Assembly (NCBI GenBank): GCA_036186865.1
Contig: AP025062.1
Location: 26,723,437-26,787,436 of the forward strand
Origin: Eustoma russellianum
Taxonomy: Eukaryota; Streptophyta; Magnoliopsida; Gentianales; Gentianaceae
Length of the DNA stretch: 64,000 nt
Direction of reading: 5' to 3'
Positions 1 through 11,186 of this stretch are shown in pieces (the first letter of the stretch is position 1; the number at the start of each line of letters is the position of its first letter). The notes under the pieces are model-generated. The model searched no databases. It was not told the origin of the DNA and saw only the letters and a program-made list of their open reading frames with translations. The position numbers and the translations under genes were made by a program.

Positions 1-45
1 GAGTATACCATGTTAGCCACGAAATTTGTGGCCATTTTTTAAGTG
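1..45 (-). mobile_element. possible CACTA-type transposon terminus
   Basis: Read on the minus strand from position 45, the sequence begins CACTTAAAAAATGG and is followed by an almost perfect short hairpin (gccacgaaatttgtggc, 16-32). A CACT start with a nearby hairpin is typical of plant CACTA (En/Spm) ends. The following tag (46-48) could be one 3-bp target duplication copy. The partner end lies outside the window, so this is tentative. Confidence 0.3.
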
Positions 46-702
46 TAGGAGCTGGCCATCTATATATAGCAAGTACGTGACACGTTGGAGAAGTTTCGAA
101 AGTCACTCGATACGACAATTTTCGGTTTACAACCTTGTAACGTGTCGTAATAATTTTGTCATCACTATGACTTATATCATATGATATAAGACCTGAATAT
201 ACTCATAAATATGAGGTAAGTATAGTGGTGTGACGTTGACGTACGTTCGTAATATATATAACGTGTCGGTAGTACGTCAGAATATATGTATATTGTGCCT
301 TTTTATAAAAAATCTGAATATATATAATTTATATATATAAAAACGTGTGGTGAGTAATGAGAGGAGACTTTCCATTTCCATGTTTGTTGCCTTCATGCCT
401 TCTCCAAATATATCTCCATTTAATGAACTACTTAGTTTATTTAACTAACTACTTCACTCAATGAACTAGTTTAGTTCATTAATAGTGGCACCTGAAAATA
501 GTTCAAACACAAAAAATGTTTGCCATTTGATGTAAGCTTTAGAGCTTCACGGCTTGTTAGTACGGCAACATTATATATAAAGTATATAAGACAAGTTTGT
601 CGTAAAAATGTGTCAAGTAATAAATTGTGCCATGCATTTCTTTAACACTCGTTATTTAAATCATGCATTTTGTGAATCACTCAAACTCTTTTTCTCAATA
701 GG
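46..702. other. AT-rich stretch without recognisable gene
   Basis: I see no coding potential here. The stretch holds several copies of an acgtgtcg-like word (about 131-142, 259-268, 343-352) and short AT runs. It ends abruptly at 702, where copia coding sequence starts in mid-domain, so it probably replaced the 5' part of Copia-1 by insertion or deletion. Confidence 0.5.
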
Positions 703-1478
703 TTATCCCCCTGGTTTAAACCAAAGAATCAAGTTCATTTGACAGAAGCAATGGAGGTGCAATCAGAAAAAGGTCAGATGAACCAGTTAAATAGAAACTT
801 GCAGTCCTTGATGCTGACTCCTCAACAGAACCACATGCCATTAAATTGGCTCAGTAAAGATGATGAGAGACATGAATTCCAATCGGTGAATTCTTCTCAA
901 AATGTTGTTTTATCATCCAAGGTTGATAAGATGCGAGGTAATTCTGTAACTAATAGTTTAAATACTTGGATTCTTGATGCAGGAGCTACTGATCATATTA
1001 TGTCACACCTGTCCTTATTTTTGTCATATAGACCTATTGACCACATCTCTTTAAAAATGCCTAATAACATATCTGTGCCAGCTACACATCTTGGATTAGT
1101 AAGAATCAATCCCTTGCTGACTGTAAACAATGTTGTATATGTTCCTTCCTTCAAATACAATCTACTTTCTCTCAGTAAACTTCTTGTTGATCTCACACTA
1201 AACATTCAGTTCCATGGTTTTGTTTGTGTCATCCAGGATCAATTGTCCAAGAGGATGATTGGTTCAGCTAGGCTTTCAGGGGGCCTTTACTATTTGCAAG
1301 GTGATATGCCTTTAACTCAGCCTACTGTTTGTCTAAATTCTTCAATGCCTCTGCATCCTTCTCTGCTGTGGCATTACAGGCTGGGATATGCTTTAGTTCC
1401 CAGAGTTCAAGAAATACAAAAGCTTGATTCATCTATGCAAGGGGGGCTCTACAAGTGCCATGTTCTATATGCCCTCTA
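703..1478 (+). pseudogene. Copia-1 Gag end, protease and pre-integrase remnant
   Basis: The coding sequence starts in mid-protein at the GYPPG motif that follows the Gag zinc knuckle in plant copia elements; everything upstream (Gag, primer site, 5' LTR) is missing. The aspartic protease core reads WILDAGATDHIM near 966-1001, so the usual D-S-G is D-A-G. The pre-integrase segment follows (LLSLSKL, then SLLWHYRLGYALVPRV). An indel near 1450 breaks the frame, and the CX2C of the integrase zinc finger continues in another frame. It is the first part of one degenerate gag-pol gene that continues to 4281. Confidence 0.85.
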
Positions 1479-2836
1479 GCTAGACTAAATAGACTTCCTT
1501 TTCCTTCTTCATCTTCTGCTTCCATGTTTCCTTTTGATCTTGTACATGTAGACATATGGGGACCAAATCGACATTCTACAATGTATGCTCAAAAATATTT
1601 TCTCACCATTGTTGATGACTATAGTAGATATACATGGGTATATTTGATGAAATCCAAAACTGAAGTAAGACAGGTTCTGCAGAATTTTTGTCAATTTGTA
1701 TACACATAGTTTGAAAGGCACATTAAGATACTTAGAACTGACAATGGTCAGGAATTCGCCATGACTGATTATTACACTCAACATGACATTATACACCAAA
1801 CTTCTTGTGTATATACACCCCAGCATAATGGACTTATAGAAAGAAAACATCAGCACATTCTCAAAGTGGCAAGATCACTACTTTTTCAGGCTCATTTACC
1901 ACTGTCCTACTGGGTTTTTCTGTCTCTCATGCAGTATATCTAAATAACTTGATCCCTACTCCTATTCTCAAACAGAAAACAACATATGAAATTCTTTTCA
2001 AGACCAAACCTTTATACCAGCACCTCAAAGTTTTTGGGTGCCTCGCTTATGCCCGCAACACAGATACTGCTAAACATAAATTTTCACCTAGGGGCATTCC
2101 ATGTGTGTTCCTTGGGCTATCCTCCACCTCAAAAGGTTATATACTTCAAACCATAAAGCATAAACCGATTATAGTCTCAAGAGATGTACAGTTCTCTGAG
2201 TCACAGTTTCCTTATGCTGTGTCTAACTCACCATCTTGTTCTACTTCTTCTGATGCTAATAACACAACAACATTGACTTCATCCATTTGCCTGGATAAAT
2301 CCAAATACTCTGAGCAATGGTCACAACCCATTCTGCCAACTCAACCTACTCCACCAACAGATAATTTGCACCAATTTTCTTCCCCTTTCAACACCTCTTC
2401 ACCTGTGTCACATGAAACATCTGCACTGCCTGACTCGCCATCAACATCCTCAGCTTCACCAACCATTACCATTGACATCCCATTAGTCATTAATCCAGCA
2501 GACAATGCATTACTCCATACTCTTCCAAATGTATAGGATGTCTCTCCACCACTTGAGACTCATTCTTCTCAAGAATTATTACTACAATCAATTCATGTCT
2601 GAACATACCACTCAATCTTCTGCTCTCTACCCTATTCAAACTCATCACACACTTGATCGCCTAGCTTCTAAATACAAGAACTGCATGCTTAACGTTAGCT
2701 TGCAGCAAGAGCCTACATCTTATCACCAAGCTGTCAAGTCGACAAACTGGAAAAATGCATGGATTTGGAATTGGCAGCCTTGGATGCCAATCATACATGG
2801 TACATTATGCATTTTCCATCAGGTAAGAAACCCATA
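1467..2836 (+). pseudogene. Copia-1 integrase remnant
   Basis: This is the integrase catalytic core (rve family), which inserts element cDNA into the genome. The three catalytic acidic residues are still visible in separate pieces: D in VHVDIWGP (about 1545), D in RTDNGQEF (about 1737) and E in NGLIERKHQ (about 1830). An in-frame TAG at 1707-1709 sits where a Gln codon is expected. Frame breaks near 1940 and 2530 separate the C-terminal part (KVFGCLAYA, CVFLGLSSTSKGY, SRDVQF) and the low-complexity Ser/Thr/Pro linker. It is non-functional. Confidence 0.85.
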
Positions 2837-4281
2837 GGTTGTAAATGGGTTTACAAGATCAAACAAAAGGCAGATGGGAGCATTGAGCGTCACAAAGCTA
2901 GGTTAGTTGCCAAGGGTTATACACAACAAGCAGGCATTGACTATGGAGACACCTTTTCTCCAGTAGCCAAGATGACAACAATAAGGGTGCTCCTAGCTTT
3001 GGCTTCTTTGAAGGATGACATCTACATCAACTTGATGTAAATAATGCAATTTTGCATGGGGACCTTAGTGAAGATATCTACTTGAGCTTGCCAGATGGAG
3101 TGATCACTTCAGTCCCCAATGATGTGTGCAAGCTAAACAAGTCACTATATGGCCTTAGACAAGCAAGTAGGCAGTGGAACCAAAAACTTACTGATTTTTT
3201 GATCTCCAATGGCTACCATCAATCTAAGCATGATTACACTCTATTCACCAAATCCTATCAGGGGTCCTTCCTGACATTACTTGTTTATGTTGATGATATA
3301 GTCTTGGCCAACAACTCTTTGATACTCATTACTGAACTTAAGAACAACCTTCATCAGGCTTTTAAAATTAAGGATCTGGGCACCCTTAGATATTTCCTTG
3401 GCTTAAAGGTGGCCAGGTCTCAGAAGGGGGTGTTCATATGTCAAAGGAAATCCACACTTGAGCTTCTGGAAGAAAGAGGACAGGCCTCTAAGCCAGTCAA
3501 AAGTCCAATGGAACAAAACATCAAACTAGCTCATGGTGATTCCAAGTTGATTGAGGATGTATCTACATACAGACGGTTGATAGGCAAGCTACTATATCTT
3601 ACCATAACTAGGGCAGACATTACCTATATAGTACAGCAGTTAAGCCAATTCTTAGATACTCCTACAGAGTCTCACATGAATGCTGCACAGAGATTACTAA
3701 GGTATTTGAAAGGGTATCCAGGGAAAGGTTTGTTGTTTCCTAGCAAGGGAGCAATTCAGCTGAGGGACTTCTCTGATTTAGATTGGGGAGGCTGTGTGGA
3801 GAGTAGAAGGTCTGTTAGTGGATATTGTATGATGTTGGGTGATGCACTTGTGTCTTGGAAAGTAAAGAAACAGACCATAGTGTCCATATCATCCTCAGAA
3901 GCAGAGTATAGAGTTCTTGCCTCAGCCACCTGTGAGGTGTAATGGATTCTCTATCTGCGTAAGGATCTTTAGGTGGATTTTAGTGAACCAGTTGAGCTAT
4001 ATTGTGACAACAAAAGTGCTGTTTACATTATGGAAAATCCAGTGTTTCATGAGAGGGCCAAGCATATCGAAATTGACTGCCATATAGTGAGAGACAGGTT
4101 TCAGCAAGGAATAATAAAACCAATGCCTGTTAGAACTGAGTTGCAGCTAGCTGACATTTTTACTAAAGCTTCGGATTCAAGAAGACTTGCAATCATGTCT
4201 GATGCCCTGGGAATGTGGAACATATATGGCCATTCAAGATTGACAGGGAGGGTGTTGAAGATTGTCATGAGAATAAACTGA
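2759..4281 (+). pseudogene. Copia-1 reverse transcriptase and RNase H remnant
   Basis: This is a copia reverse transcriptase followed by RNase H. RT motifs in order are GCKWVYKIK, ARLVAKGYTQQ, FSPVAK, then after a frameshift near 3038 HGDL, SLYGLRQA and the intact catalytic YVDD (about 3286-3297). RNase H shows the SDLDWGGC and SSSEAEY motifs, a TAA at 3940-3942 and a TAG near 3970, then the conserved C-terminal stretch ending LADIFTKA. A polypurine tract and LTR start follow directly, so the 3' end of the element is complete. Two nonsense codons and at least one frameshift make it a pseudogene. Confidence 0.88.
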
Positions 4282-4289
4282 AAGGGCGT
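4281..4289 (+). promoter_or_regulatory. Copia-1 polypurine tract
   Basis: The purine-rich aaagggcgt lies immediately before the TG of the presumed 3' LTR and just after the pol stop, the position where plus-strand DNA synthesis is primed. Confidence 0.5.
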
Positions 4290-4685
4290 TGTGGAGAACA
4301 GGAGTGCAGTAACATGTCAAACGGGTGAAAGCACAGGGGTGAACTGAGGAGGAAGAAGAAGCAATACGCTGGCGGGATGATTTAAATGCTGTGAAATTAC
4401 TATTTTGTCCTTGGTAGTTAAAACATTTGTATTAGAAACTTAAGGGTATTTTTTTCATTTCAGTGATTTTCATCTTCCTCCCAACAATTCTGTTGTACAA
4501 AAGCATTGCCTAGTTGGTAGAGACGGTTACTGAAATGTATAGAGTTGAGAAGATATCTCTATCTCCCAACTCCCTTCGTTAATCTCTTGATTTTTCAACA
4601 ATTGAGCATTTTGATCATTTGCTGTCATTGTTTCTGTGAATTCTGCACTTGATTTGTAGTTTCTTGGCATTGTACTCAAAGATCA
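4290..4685 (+). repeat. Copia-1 3' LTR, downstream edge uncertain
   Basis: It starts TGTGGAGAACAGG directly after the polypurine tract. It contains copia-LTR-like text (an aaattactattttgtcc stretch, then a pyrimidine-rich part). No 5' partner exists in the window to fix the end, so the right edge is an estimate and no target duplication can be tested. Confidence 0.5.
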
Positions 4686-4753
4686 ATCTCTTGTTGCCAT
4701 CATTGCTTGGATTCCATGGGCTTTTCTATGTCTTGTCATCATTTTCTAATCTA

Positions 4754-5405
4754 TGTGACCGATTTAGATTTTTTTTATGTTGAAAATACAATATAAAAAT
4801 CGACTATACGCACAAATCTAAAACTGACTGTACGATTTTATATTGAAAATACAATATAAAAACTGAGATCTTTGGTTTTAGTGTCAAATTGATCACAATG
4901 ATCAAAGCAGATACACACAAAGACTCAATCGAAGCAAAAACAGAAAACTAAAGAGGCAAAATCTTGAGAGAATTCTTGCAATTCGTATGGCTTAACCGCC
5001 TGCTTATTGAGCCAGTTTATACAGTGGGAACAAAGAAGAAAAGCATATAAAATGATTATACTATCCCTTCTTATTCTCATCTAGCGAATATTACATAAAG
5101 GGTAAAATGGTCATTTCACTTATTCAAAATATCTACCGCCAACTCCCTTCTCCTTCTTCTTTCGTCCGTGACCTCCTGGCATTGCAATCCACTGTGCACA
5201 TCACCTCCAGCATCCACGTGACACATACTGCAACAAAATCCTCCGACTGCCAATTAATCAAATGATCATCTTGACCCTCATTTGCTAATTTGATCCAACG
5301 GACAAGACTGCATTGGCGCTACCTTCATTCGGATCGTGTCATCTCCTTGATCCTGCAATTCACCACTTTCTGTGACATTTAGAAACCAGTTCAATTCCTC
5401 ATACA
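4754..5405 (-). repeat. LTR-like block, minus strand (solo LTR candidate)
   Basis: Read on the minus strand the block runs from TGTATGAGG (5405) to GGTCACA (4754). It contains the phrase aatgaccattttaccc and a pyrimidine-rich leader typical of copia LTRs, and a purine run (aaaaaggaagatccg) precedes it. The flanking 5-mers do not match, so its limits are uncertain. A short duplicated segment (tgaaaatacaatataaaaa) occurs near 4782 and 4844. Confidence 0.3.
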
Positions 5406-5872
5406 CGGATCTTCCTTTTTGAAGATTCCTAAGGGGTTCTAGGAAACGATTCGTTTTGGACTAACAAGATAATGAATATAGATGTATAATTTAATGTTCA
5501 GTCATCATGTTGACATTTTATATTTGGTGATGCATTGGGTGACTCTGCTGGGACTAAGCTGTATAATATTGTGTGCGTGTATATATTACTAGATTCTTAT
5601 TGATTCGATTTCGAAGAAATCTTTTAGTAATTGTACCTAAGTGCAACCTGCCATTACATATGGTTATATCTGTTTTCTTGTTCTTATTATTATTTTAATA
5701 ATTTAAAGCTGTGTATTTGTTTCTGTGTTCTGCTACAAATTAGATGCACAATATTTTTTTTAACGACTAAGTAATGGAGCAGTGTATCGTTTCTGAAGTT
5801 CTCGTTCGCGACTAAACTATATATTATTGACCAAGTTGCACGAAGATGCGTGAACATAGGCGTTTTGCAAAA
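5406..5872. other. no gene seen
   Basis: AT-rich spacer between the minus-strand LTR-like block and Copia-2. I see no ORF, RNA gene or terminal repeat. Confidence 0.5.
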
Positions 5873-5877
5873 GATAA

Positions 5878-6441
5878 TGTTAAAGATAGGAGTTTGACTA
5901 ACTCAGTTGAGAATGACGGGGATCATGATGAGGCAGACCGTGATCCAGGTGGAATTGAATGACAGCCATAGGATGAAAGGTTTAATCAACGATTGGTGAT
6001 AAAGGAGACGGTTATGGAAGCGCGTATTGGGAGAATCTGGAGATGGTGCAGGGACTGGCTTGCAATGGTGCAGAAGGTGCTTGAAGAAGACAAGTATTGG
6101 GCGCCAAATCGTTTGTATAAGGGGAAATGACAGAATTGCCCTTTTAGTCTAAACGCTAACAGAATTAACCGTAGGGACAGAATTGTAATTTTGTAGGTGA
6201 CGGTTATTCTTTTTTCTCTTCTTCTGCATATATTGTGCGATGTGATTGATAGTTTTTCCAGACTTTGATTTCATCAATATAATTCTCAATTTTCTCTCTG
6301 GTATCCCTTGGATCTTGTGGTTCCTCTCTTCGATTGTATTTCTTCAATTCATTTGTGAATCGTTGTTTGAATAGTTCTTTGAGTTTTGTTCATGAGTTGC
6401 AGTATCAGCTGCAGAATTGTTTCGCACTTTCGATTTTCACA
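5878..6441 (+). repeat. Copia-2 5' LTR
   Basis: It runs TGTTAAAG...TTTTCACA, 564 bp, and is matched throughout by 11102-11665. The start and end were fixed by TG/CA, the primer-binding site immediately downstream and comparison of the two copies. Confidence 0.93.
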
Positions 6442-6455
6442 TGGAATCAGAGCCA
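6442..6455 (+). promoter_or_regulatory. Copia-2 primer-binding site
   Basis: tggaatcagagcca directly follows the LTR. It matches the usual complement of initiator tRNA-Met (tggtatcagagc) with one change, so minus-strand synthesis would be primed by that tRNA. Confidence 0.85.
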
Positions 6456-6470
6456 ATTTGGTGGTAGTAA

Positions 6471-7490
6471 TTGATGAATTTTGGTTCATTCATGGCCTCG
6501 AATGTAAATTCCCCTAGTTCCTCATCAAACTTTCATGCTGCTAGTGTGGATCCTGCGGAAGATCCTTTGTATATACATCCAAGTGACAGTCCCTCACTCG
6601 TTCTGGTGCAGCCTCTACTTGATGGAAATAATTACCATGGCTGGAGTAGGACGTTTAGAAGAGCGTTGGAGTCCAAAAACAAAACTGGATTTGTGACTGG
6701 TGCTGTGGTTAAACCAGATGAGGCAAATCGAAGGTATGCAGCTTTGAGTAAGGCTAACAATATGGTGGCATCATGGATTGTGAACTCAGTGATACCTTCC
6801 ATAGGACAAAGCGTCATGTGGTTTGATAATGCAATTGACATATGGAACGATCTCAAGCACAGGTATGGGAACGCTGATGCGTTTAGACTGTCAGATTTAC
6901 AGGAGTAATTTTATGCAATTAAGCAAGGTGAGTGCTCCGTAACTGATTATTATACAAAATTGAAAGTTTTGTGGGAAGAATTGATGGTGCTTAGATCCAT
7001 TCCAAGTTGTGTGTGTAATAGATGTACTTGCAATGTATCTAATCAGATTAACAAGTTTGTTCAAGAGGATTATGTGATAAAGTTCATTAAAGGACTTAAT
7101 GATAAATTCGAACCTGTGAAGTCGCAGGTTCTGTTATCTGTTCCTTTACCCGATCTTAAGACTACTTTTGCAATGGGTATAACATTAGAGAGAAAATTGA
7201 ACTACTCAGGGATACAAAACCAAATCAATAATAGTCCAACGATGGTTATGAATATCAATGGTGTTAATAAGGTTGGGAATTTCTTGCCTAGGCCTGGGGG
7301 GTTTACAAGCTTAGGCCAAGGATGGTAGAGACCTGCAGGTAGAGATTTCAAAAAGGAATATCCAAGGTCTGTCTGAGGAAATTCTAGAGCACCAGTTTGT
7401 ACAAAGTGCAATATGATTGGGCACACTGTGGATAGATGTTATAAAAAGTATGGTTACCCCCTAGCTATAAACCAAGAAGTCAAGCAAACT
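6471..7490 (+). pseudogene. Copia-2 Gag (nucleocapsid) pseudogene
   Basis: The coat protein region starts at the ATG at 6471, 15 bp after the primer-binding site. The N-terminal copia Gag motif LLDGNNYHGWSRTFRRAL is clear, and the middle (FIKGLNDKFEPVKSQVL) is the UBN2-like part. A CCHC zinc knuckle, CTKCNMIGHTVDRC, lies at about 7400-7440, followed by the GYP motif. Three in-frame stops (TAA at 6906, TAG at 7326, TGA near 7372) and a frameshift near 7485 destroy it. One frame can otherwise be followed through the whole stretch, so decay is mainly by point mutation. Confidence 0.88.
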
Positions 7491-9420
7491 GTGTTGATGT
7501 TGATGCAATTGGTGAGCAGGAGTTTATGGGATATGAAGGTGTTGAATATGATGGAGGTCAGGCCATTGATAGTGGTAATGAGCAGGGAGTTAACTCAGTT
7601 TCATAGGCTATTCCCATGTTTACACATGAACATTATATGCAATTAATGAGTTTGTTGCAGGATCATAAGGAAAAGGTGAGGAGCAATCAAGGGGAAAAGG
7701 ACACTGGTGGAGGGCAGCATCCAGTCATGTCTGCTCAGTACTCTGGCACTTCTGATAAAGGGAAAGGTGATGTATTGCATAAGCCCTTAAACATGTGGAT
7801 CCTGGATTCTGGTGCCACTGACCATATCAGCTGCTCTCTTTCTATCTTTGATTCATACCATTCTGTTAGTTCCATGTCAGTAAAGTTGCCAAACAAACAG
7901 TCTGCCTTGGTCACACATGTAGGATCAGTTACAGTCAGTCCTCTCCTCATACTGAAAAATGTGTTACATGTTCCATCTTTTGCTTTTAACTTGATGTCAT
8001 TGAGTAAGTTGACTGAGTTTGGTGAAATTGATGTGTCATTCCATTCCAATACGTGTGTTATTCAGGAGCATGTAACTAGGAAGACGATTGGTTTAGCTAG
8101 AGTCACTCATGGTCTTTACCATCTCCTTGGATCTCAAGTTCCAAATCTTCATGCCCTTGCTACTCAAACCTCTGCGGCCTCTGTCACAAGCTCAAAATTG
8201 TGGCATTCAAGACTTGGTCATCCAGCTAATTCCAGATTACAAGACATACACAAAATTGATCCTCAAGTCACAGTCCAAGATGATACTGATACATGTAAAA
8301 TCTGTCCATTAGCTAAACAGAAAAGATTACCATTTCCTGCTTCTTCCTCTATATCTCATTCTCCTTTTGACCTGATTCATATGGATATCTGGGGGCCATA
8401 TAGACACCCTACCTTGTATCAACAGAAATACTTTCTTACTATAGTGGATGACCATTCAAGATATTGCTGGGTGTATTTGTTGAAAGCAAAATCTGAAGTC
8501 AGAGCCATCATTCAAAGTTTCTGCAATTTTGTGTATGTGCATTTCAATCTGTTAAAACCATTAGGACTGACAACGGGCTTGAGTTTAAAATGACTTCATA
8601 CTATGCTGATAAAGGCATACAACACCAGACCAGCTGTGTATATACACCACAGCAAAATGGCATTGTTGAAAGAAAACATCAACACCTCTTAACCATAGCC
8701 AAAGCCCTCAAATTCCAAGCCAACTTGCTTATTAAATATTGGGGTTTCTGCGTAGAATATGCCTCATACCTTATAAACCTTATACCATCTCCATTACTGC
8801 ATCATCACACTCCTTATGAACTTCTTTACAAAAAAACTCCCAGACTACTCAATTCTTAAGGTACTTGGATGTCTAGTGTATGCTGTTGATAAGTCCCCGT
8901 CTAAAGACAAATTTAGTGCCAGATCAAGAAGATGTGTATTTTTAGACATCTCTCATACAACTAAAGTTTATATTCTCCAGGATCTAAAATCGTCAAAAAT
9001 TTTCATTTCAAGGGATGTTCAATTTCTTGAACATACCTTTCCTTTCAGCCAAGAGACAACCTGTGATCACCTCAGTCCACGCTCATTTTCACAAACCCCT
9101 TGTATCATTCCTATAGACACTGCTATATCATCTGGTTATCCATTTGGGGGGCAATATTCTACATGGTCAATATCAACATTCAGATCAACCACATTCACCC
9201 TCAACTCAGCAAAAGTCCTTGTCAAAAGAACATTCTGAGTTCCATCTCACTTTACCAATGGCCTCAATCCAACCTCAATCATCTGAGTCTGATTCTGAAT
9301 CATCAACTCACTCAACCCCATAAGACCATCCATCTTCACAAAGCCGAATTCTCATAACTGCCATTGACATTCCCATACACATCCCTAAGCCAGTTGAATC
9401 TCATCATCCTAAGCGCATCA
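7491..9420 (+). pseudogene. Copia-2 protease and integrase pseudogene
   Basis: After the linker FTHEHYMQLMSLLQ, the protease core WILDSGATDHIS (about 7795) keeps the catalytic D-S-G. The pre-integrase zinc finger reads LWHSRLGH with a CKIC pair near 8296. The integrase catalytic residues are D in IHMDIWGPY (about 8380), D in RTDNGLEF (about 8565, in a shifted frame) and E in NGIVERKHQ (about 8660). Frameshifts occur near 8545 and 8850. The C-terminal part (KVLGCLVYAV, SRDVQFLEH) is readable to about 9035; the variable linker after it has lost its frame. Confidence 0.87.
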
Positions 9421-9497
9421 GAAAGCCACCACCATATCTACAACAGTATCATTGTAATCATATTTCCACCCCTTATTCATTAGACAAGTACTTCACT

Positions 9498-11186
9498 ATG
9501 GATCATTTGGAACCAAAACACAAAACATATATTTTAAGTGCAGATGCACATACAGAGCCTAACTCTTTCGCAGAAGCATCTAGAGCTCCTGAGTGGCAAG
9601 AGGCCATGAGAACTAAACTAGAAGCACTTGAAGCAAACAATACATGGTGTTTGGTGCCATTACCTGATGGAAAGAAACCCATAGGCTGCAAGTGGGTTTA
9701 TAAAGTGAAACACAAAGCTGATGGTTCCATTGAAAGATATAAAGCGAGATTGGTGGCAAAGGGGTACACGCAGCAGTACGGTGTATACTATCAAGACACT
9801 TTTTCGCCAGTGGCAAAAATGGCTACTGTAAGGATGGTTCTGGCCATGGTGGCAAGGCTTGGTTGGCATCTCCATCAACCGGATGTGAACAATGCATTTT
9901 TACATGGAGACCTTCATGAGGAGATCTATATGTCACCACCACAGGGAATAAAATTGCATCAACCAAACCTTGTATGCAAGTTACAAAAGTCCCTATATGG
10001 GCTAAAGCAGGCAAGTAAGGAGTGGAATACAAAGCTGACTGCATTTTTGTTAAGCCATGGATTTGTACAGTCAAGAAATGACTACACACTGTTCACCAAG
10101 ATGAAGGGAGGATCACTGCTGGTAGTGTTAGTTTATGTGAATGATGTGATTGTGTCCAGTGAAGACAGGGATGCTATTCAGAAGATTAAGCATGCTTTGC
10201 ACCAGAAATTCCGGATTAAAGATTTGGGAGAATTAAACTTTTTCTTAGGGATTGAAGTGGCTAGATCTCAGAAAGGAATTTATATTAATCAAAGGAAGTA
10301 TACCATGGAGTTGTTAAAAGAAATGAGCTTCCTTGGATCTAAACCAGCTATTTCTCCCATAGAAAGTCATGTCAAATTGGTGCACAACGACTCTGAATTG
10401 CTGGAGGATGTGACACACTACAGACAGTTGATTGGCAAGTTGATATATCTCACGATCACCAGGCCGGATATTTCATTTACGGTACAACAGTTAAGCCAGT
10501 TCTTGGATTGCCCAACGATGAATCATTTAAAGGCGGGACACAGGCTGCTTAGGTACCTGAAAGGTACGATTAGACAAGGGCTCTTATTCCCCAGCACAGG
10601 AGATTTCGTGCTAAAGGGATTTGTTGATTCTGATTGGGCTGGATGCCAAGAGACAAGAAGATCGGTCACTGGGTATTGCGTTTTCTTAGGAGGAGCTCTT
10701 AATTCTTGGAGGGCAAAGAAACAGTCCACTGTATCCAGATCTTCTGCGGAAGCTGAATACAGGGCAATGGCGTTGGCAGTCTGTGAGTTGCAATGGTTGA
10801 TATATTTGACTAGAGATTTGGGACTGGAAGAGAGGAAACCGGTAGAGTTGTTTTGTGATAGCAAGAGCGCTATATATATAGCTGAGAACCCGGTATGTCA
10901 TGAAAGAACAAAACAAATTGAGATTGATTGTCATGTAGTGAGAGATAAGGTGATTGAGGGGGTGATCAAGCTAATGCCTGTGCACACTGAGTTACAATTG
11001 GCGGACAAGTTTGCCATACCTTTGGATAGAAGGAGACTGGAAAAGTTACTGGAGCTATCTGGGTCATTCATCATTTGTACCAAGCCATGCTTGAGGGGGG
11101 GTGTTAAAGATAGGAGTTTGACTAGCTCAGTTGAGAATGACGTGGATCATGATGAGGCAGACCGTGATCCATGTGGAATTGAATGA
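9498..11186 (+). CDS. Copia-2 reverse transcriptase-RNase H, long ORF
   Basis: This 562-codon ORF covers the RT and RNase H end of pol. RT: GCKWVYKVK (63-71), ARLVAKGYTQQ (83-93), FSPVAKM (102-108), DVNNAFLHGDL (129-139) and SLYGLKQASKEWN. The active site at residues 213-216 reads YVND instead of YVDD, and loss of the first Asp should abolish polymerisation. RNase H: FVDSDWAGC, SRSSAEAEYRAMA, FCDSKSA, then IEIDCHVVRDK and LADKFA. The reading frame runs through the polypurine tract into the 3' LTR and stops there, so the last 28 or so residues are LTR-encoded. The ATG is internal to the former polyprotein. Confidence 0.88.
   Translation: MDHLEPKHKTYILSADAHTEPNSFAEASRAPEWQEAMRTKLEALEANNTWCLVPLPDGKKPIGCKWVYKVKHKADGSIERYKARLVAKGYTQQYGVYYQDTFSPVAKMATVRMVLAMVARLGWHLHQPDVNNAFLHGDLHEEIYMSPPQGIKLHQPNLVCKLQKSLYGLKQASKEWNTKLTAFLLSHGFVQSRNDYTLFTKMKGGSLLVVLVYVNDVIVSSEDRDAIQKIKHALHQKFRIKDLGELNFFLGIEVARSQKGIYINQRKYTMELLKEMSFLGSKPAISPIESHVKLVHNDSELLEDVTHYRQLIGKLIYLTITRPDISFTVQQLSQFLDCPTMNHLKAGHRLLRYLKGTIRQGLLFPSTGDFVLKGFVDSDWAGCQETRRSVTGYCVFLGGALNSWRAKKQSTVSRSSAEAEYRAMALAVCELQWLIYLTRDLGLEERKPVELFCDSKSAIYIAENPVCHERTKQIEIDCHVVRDKVIEGVIKLMPVHTELQLADKFAIPLDRRRLEKLLELSGSFIICTKPCLRGGVKDRSLTSSVENDVDHDEADRDPCGIE
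11093..11101 (+). promoter_or_regulatory. Copia-2 polypurine tract
   Basis: A gaggggggg run directly abuts the TG of the 3' LTR, the standard plus-strand primer position. Confidence 0.85.
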
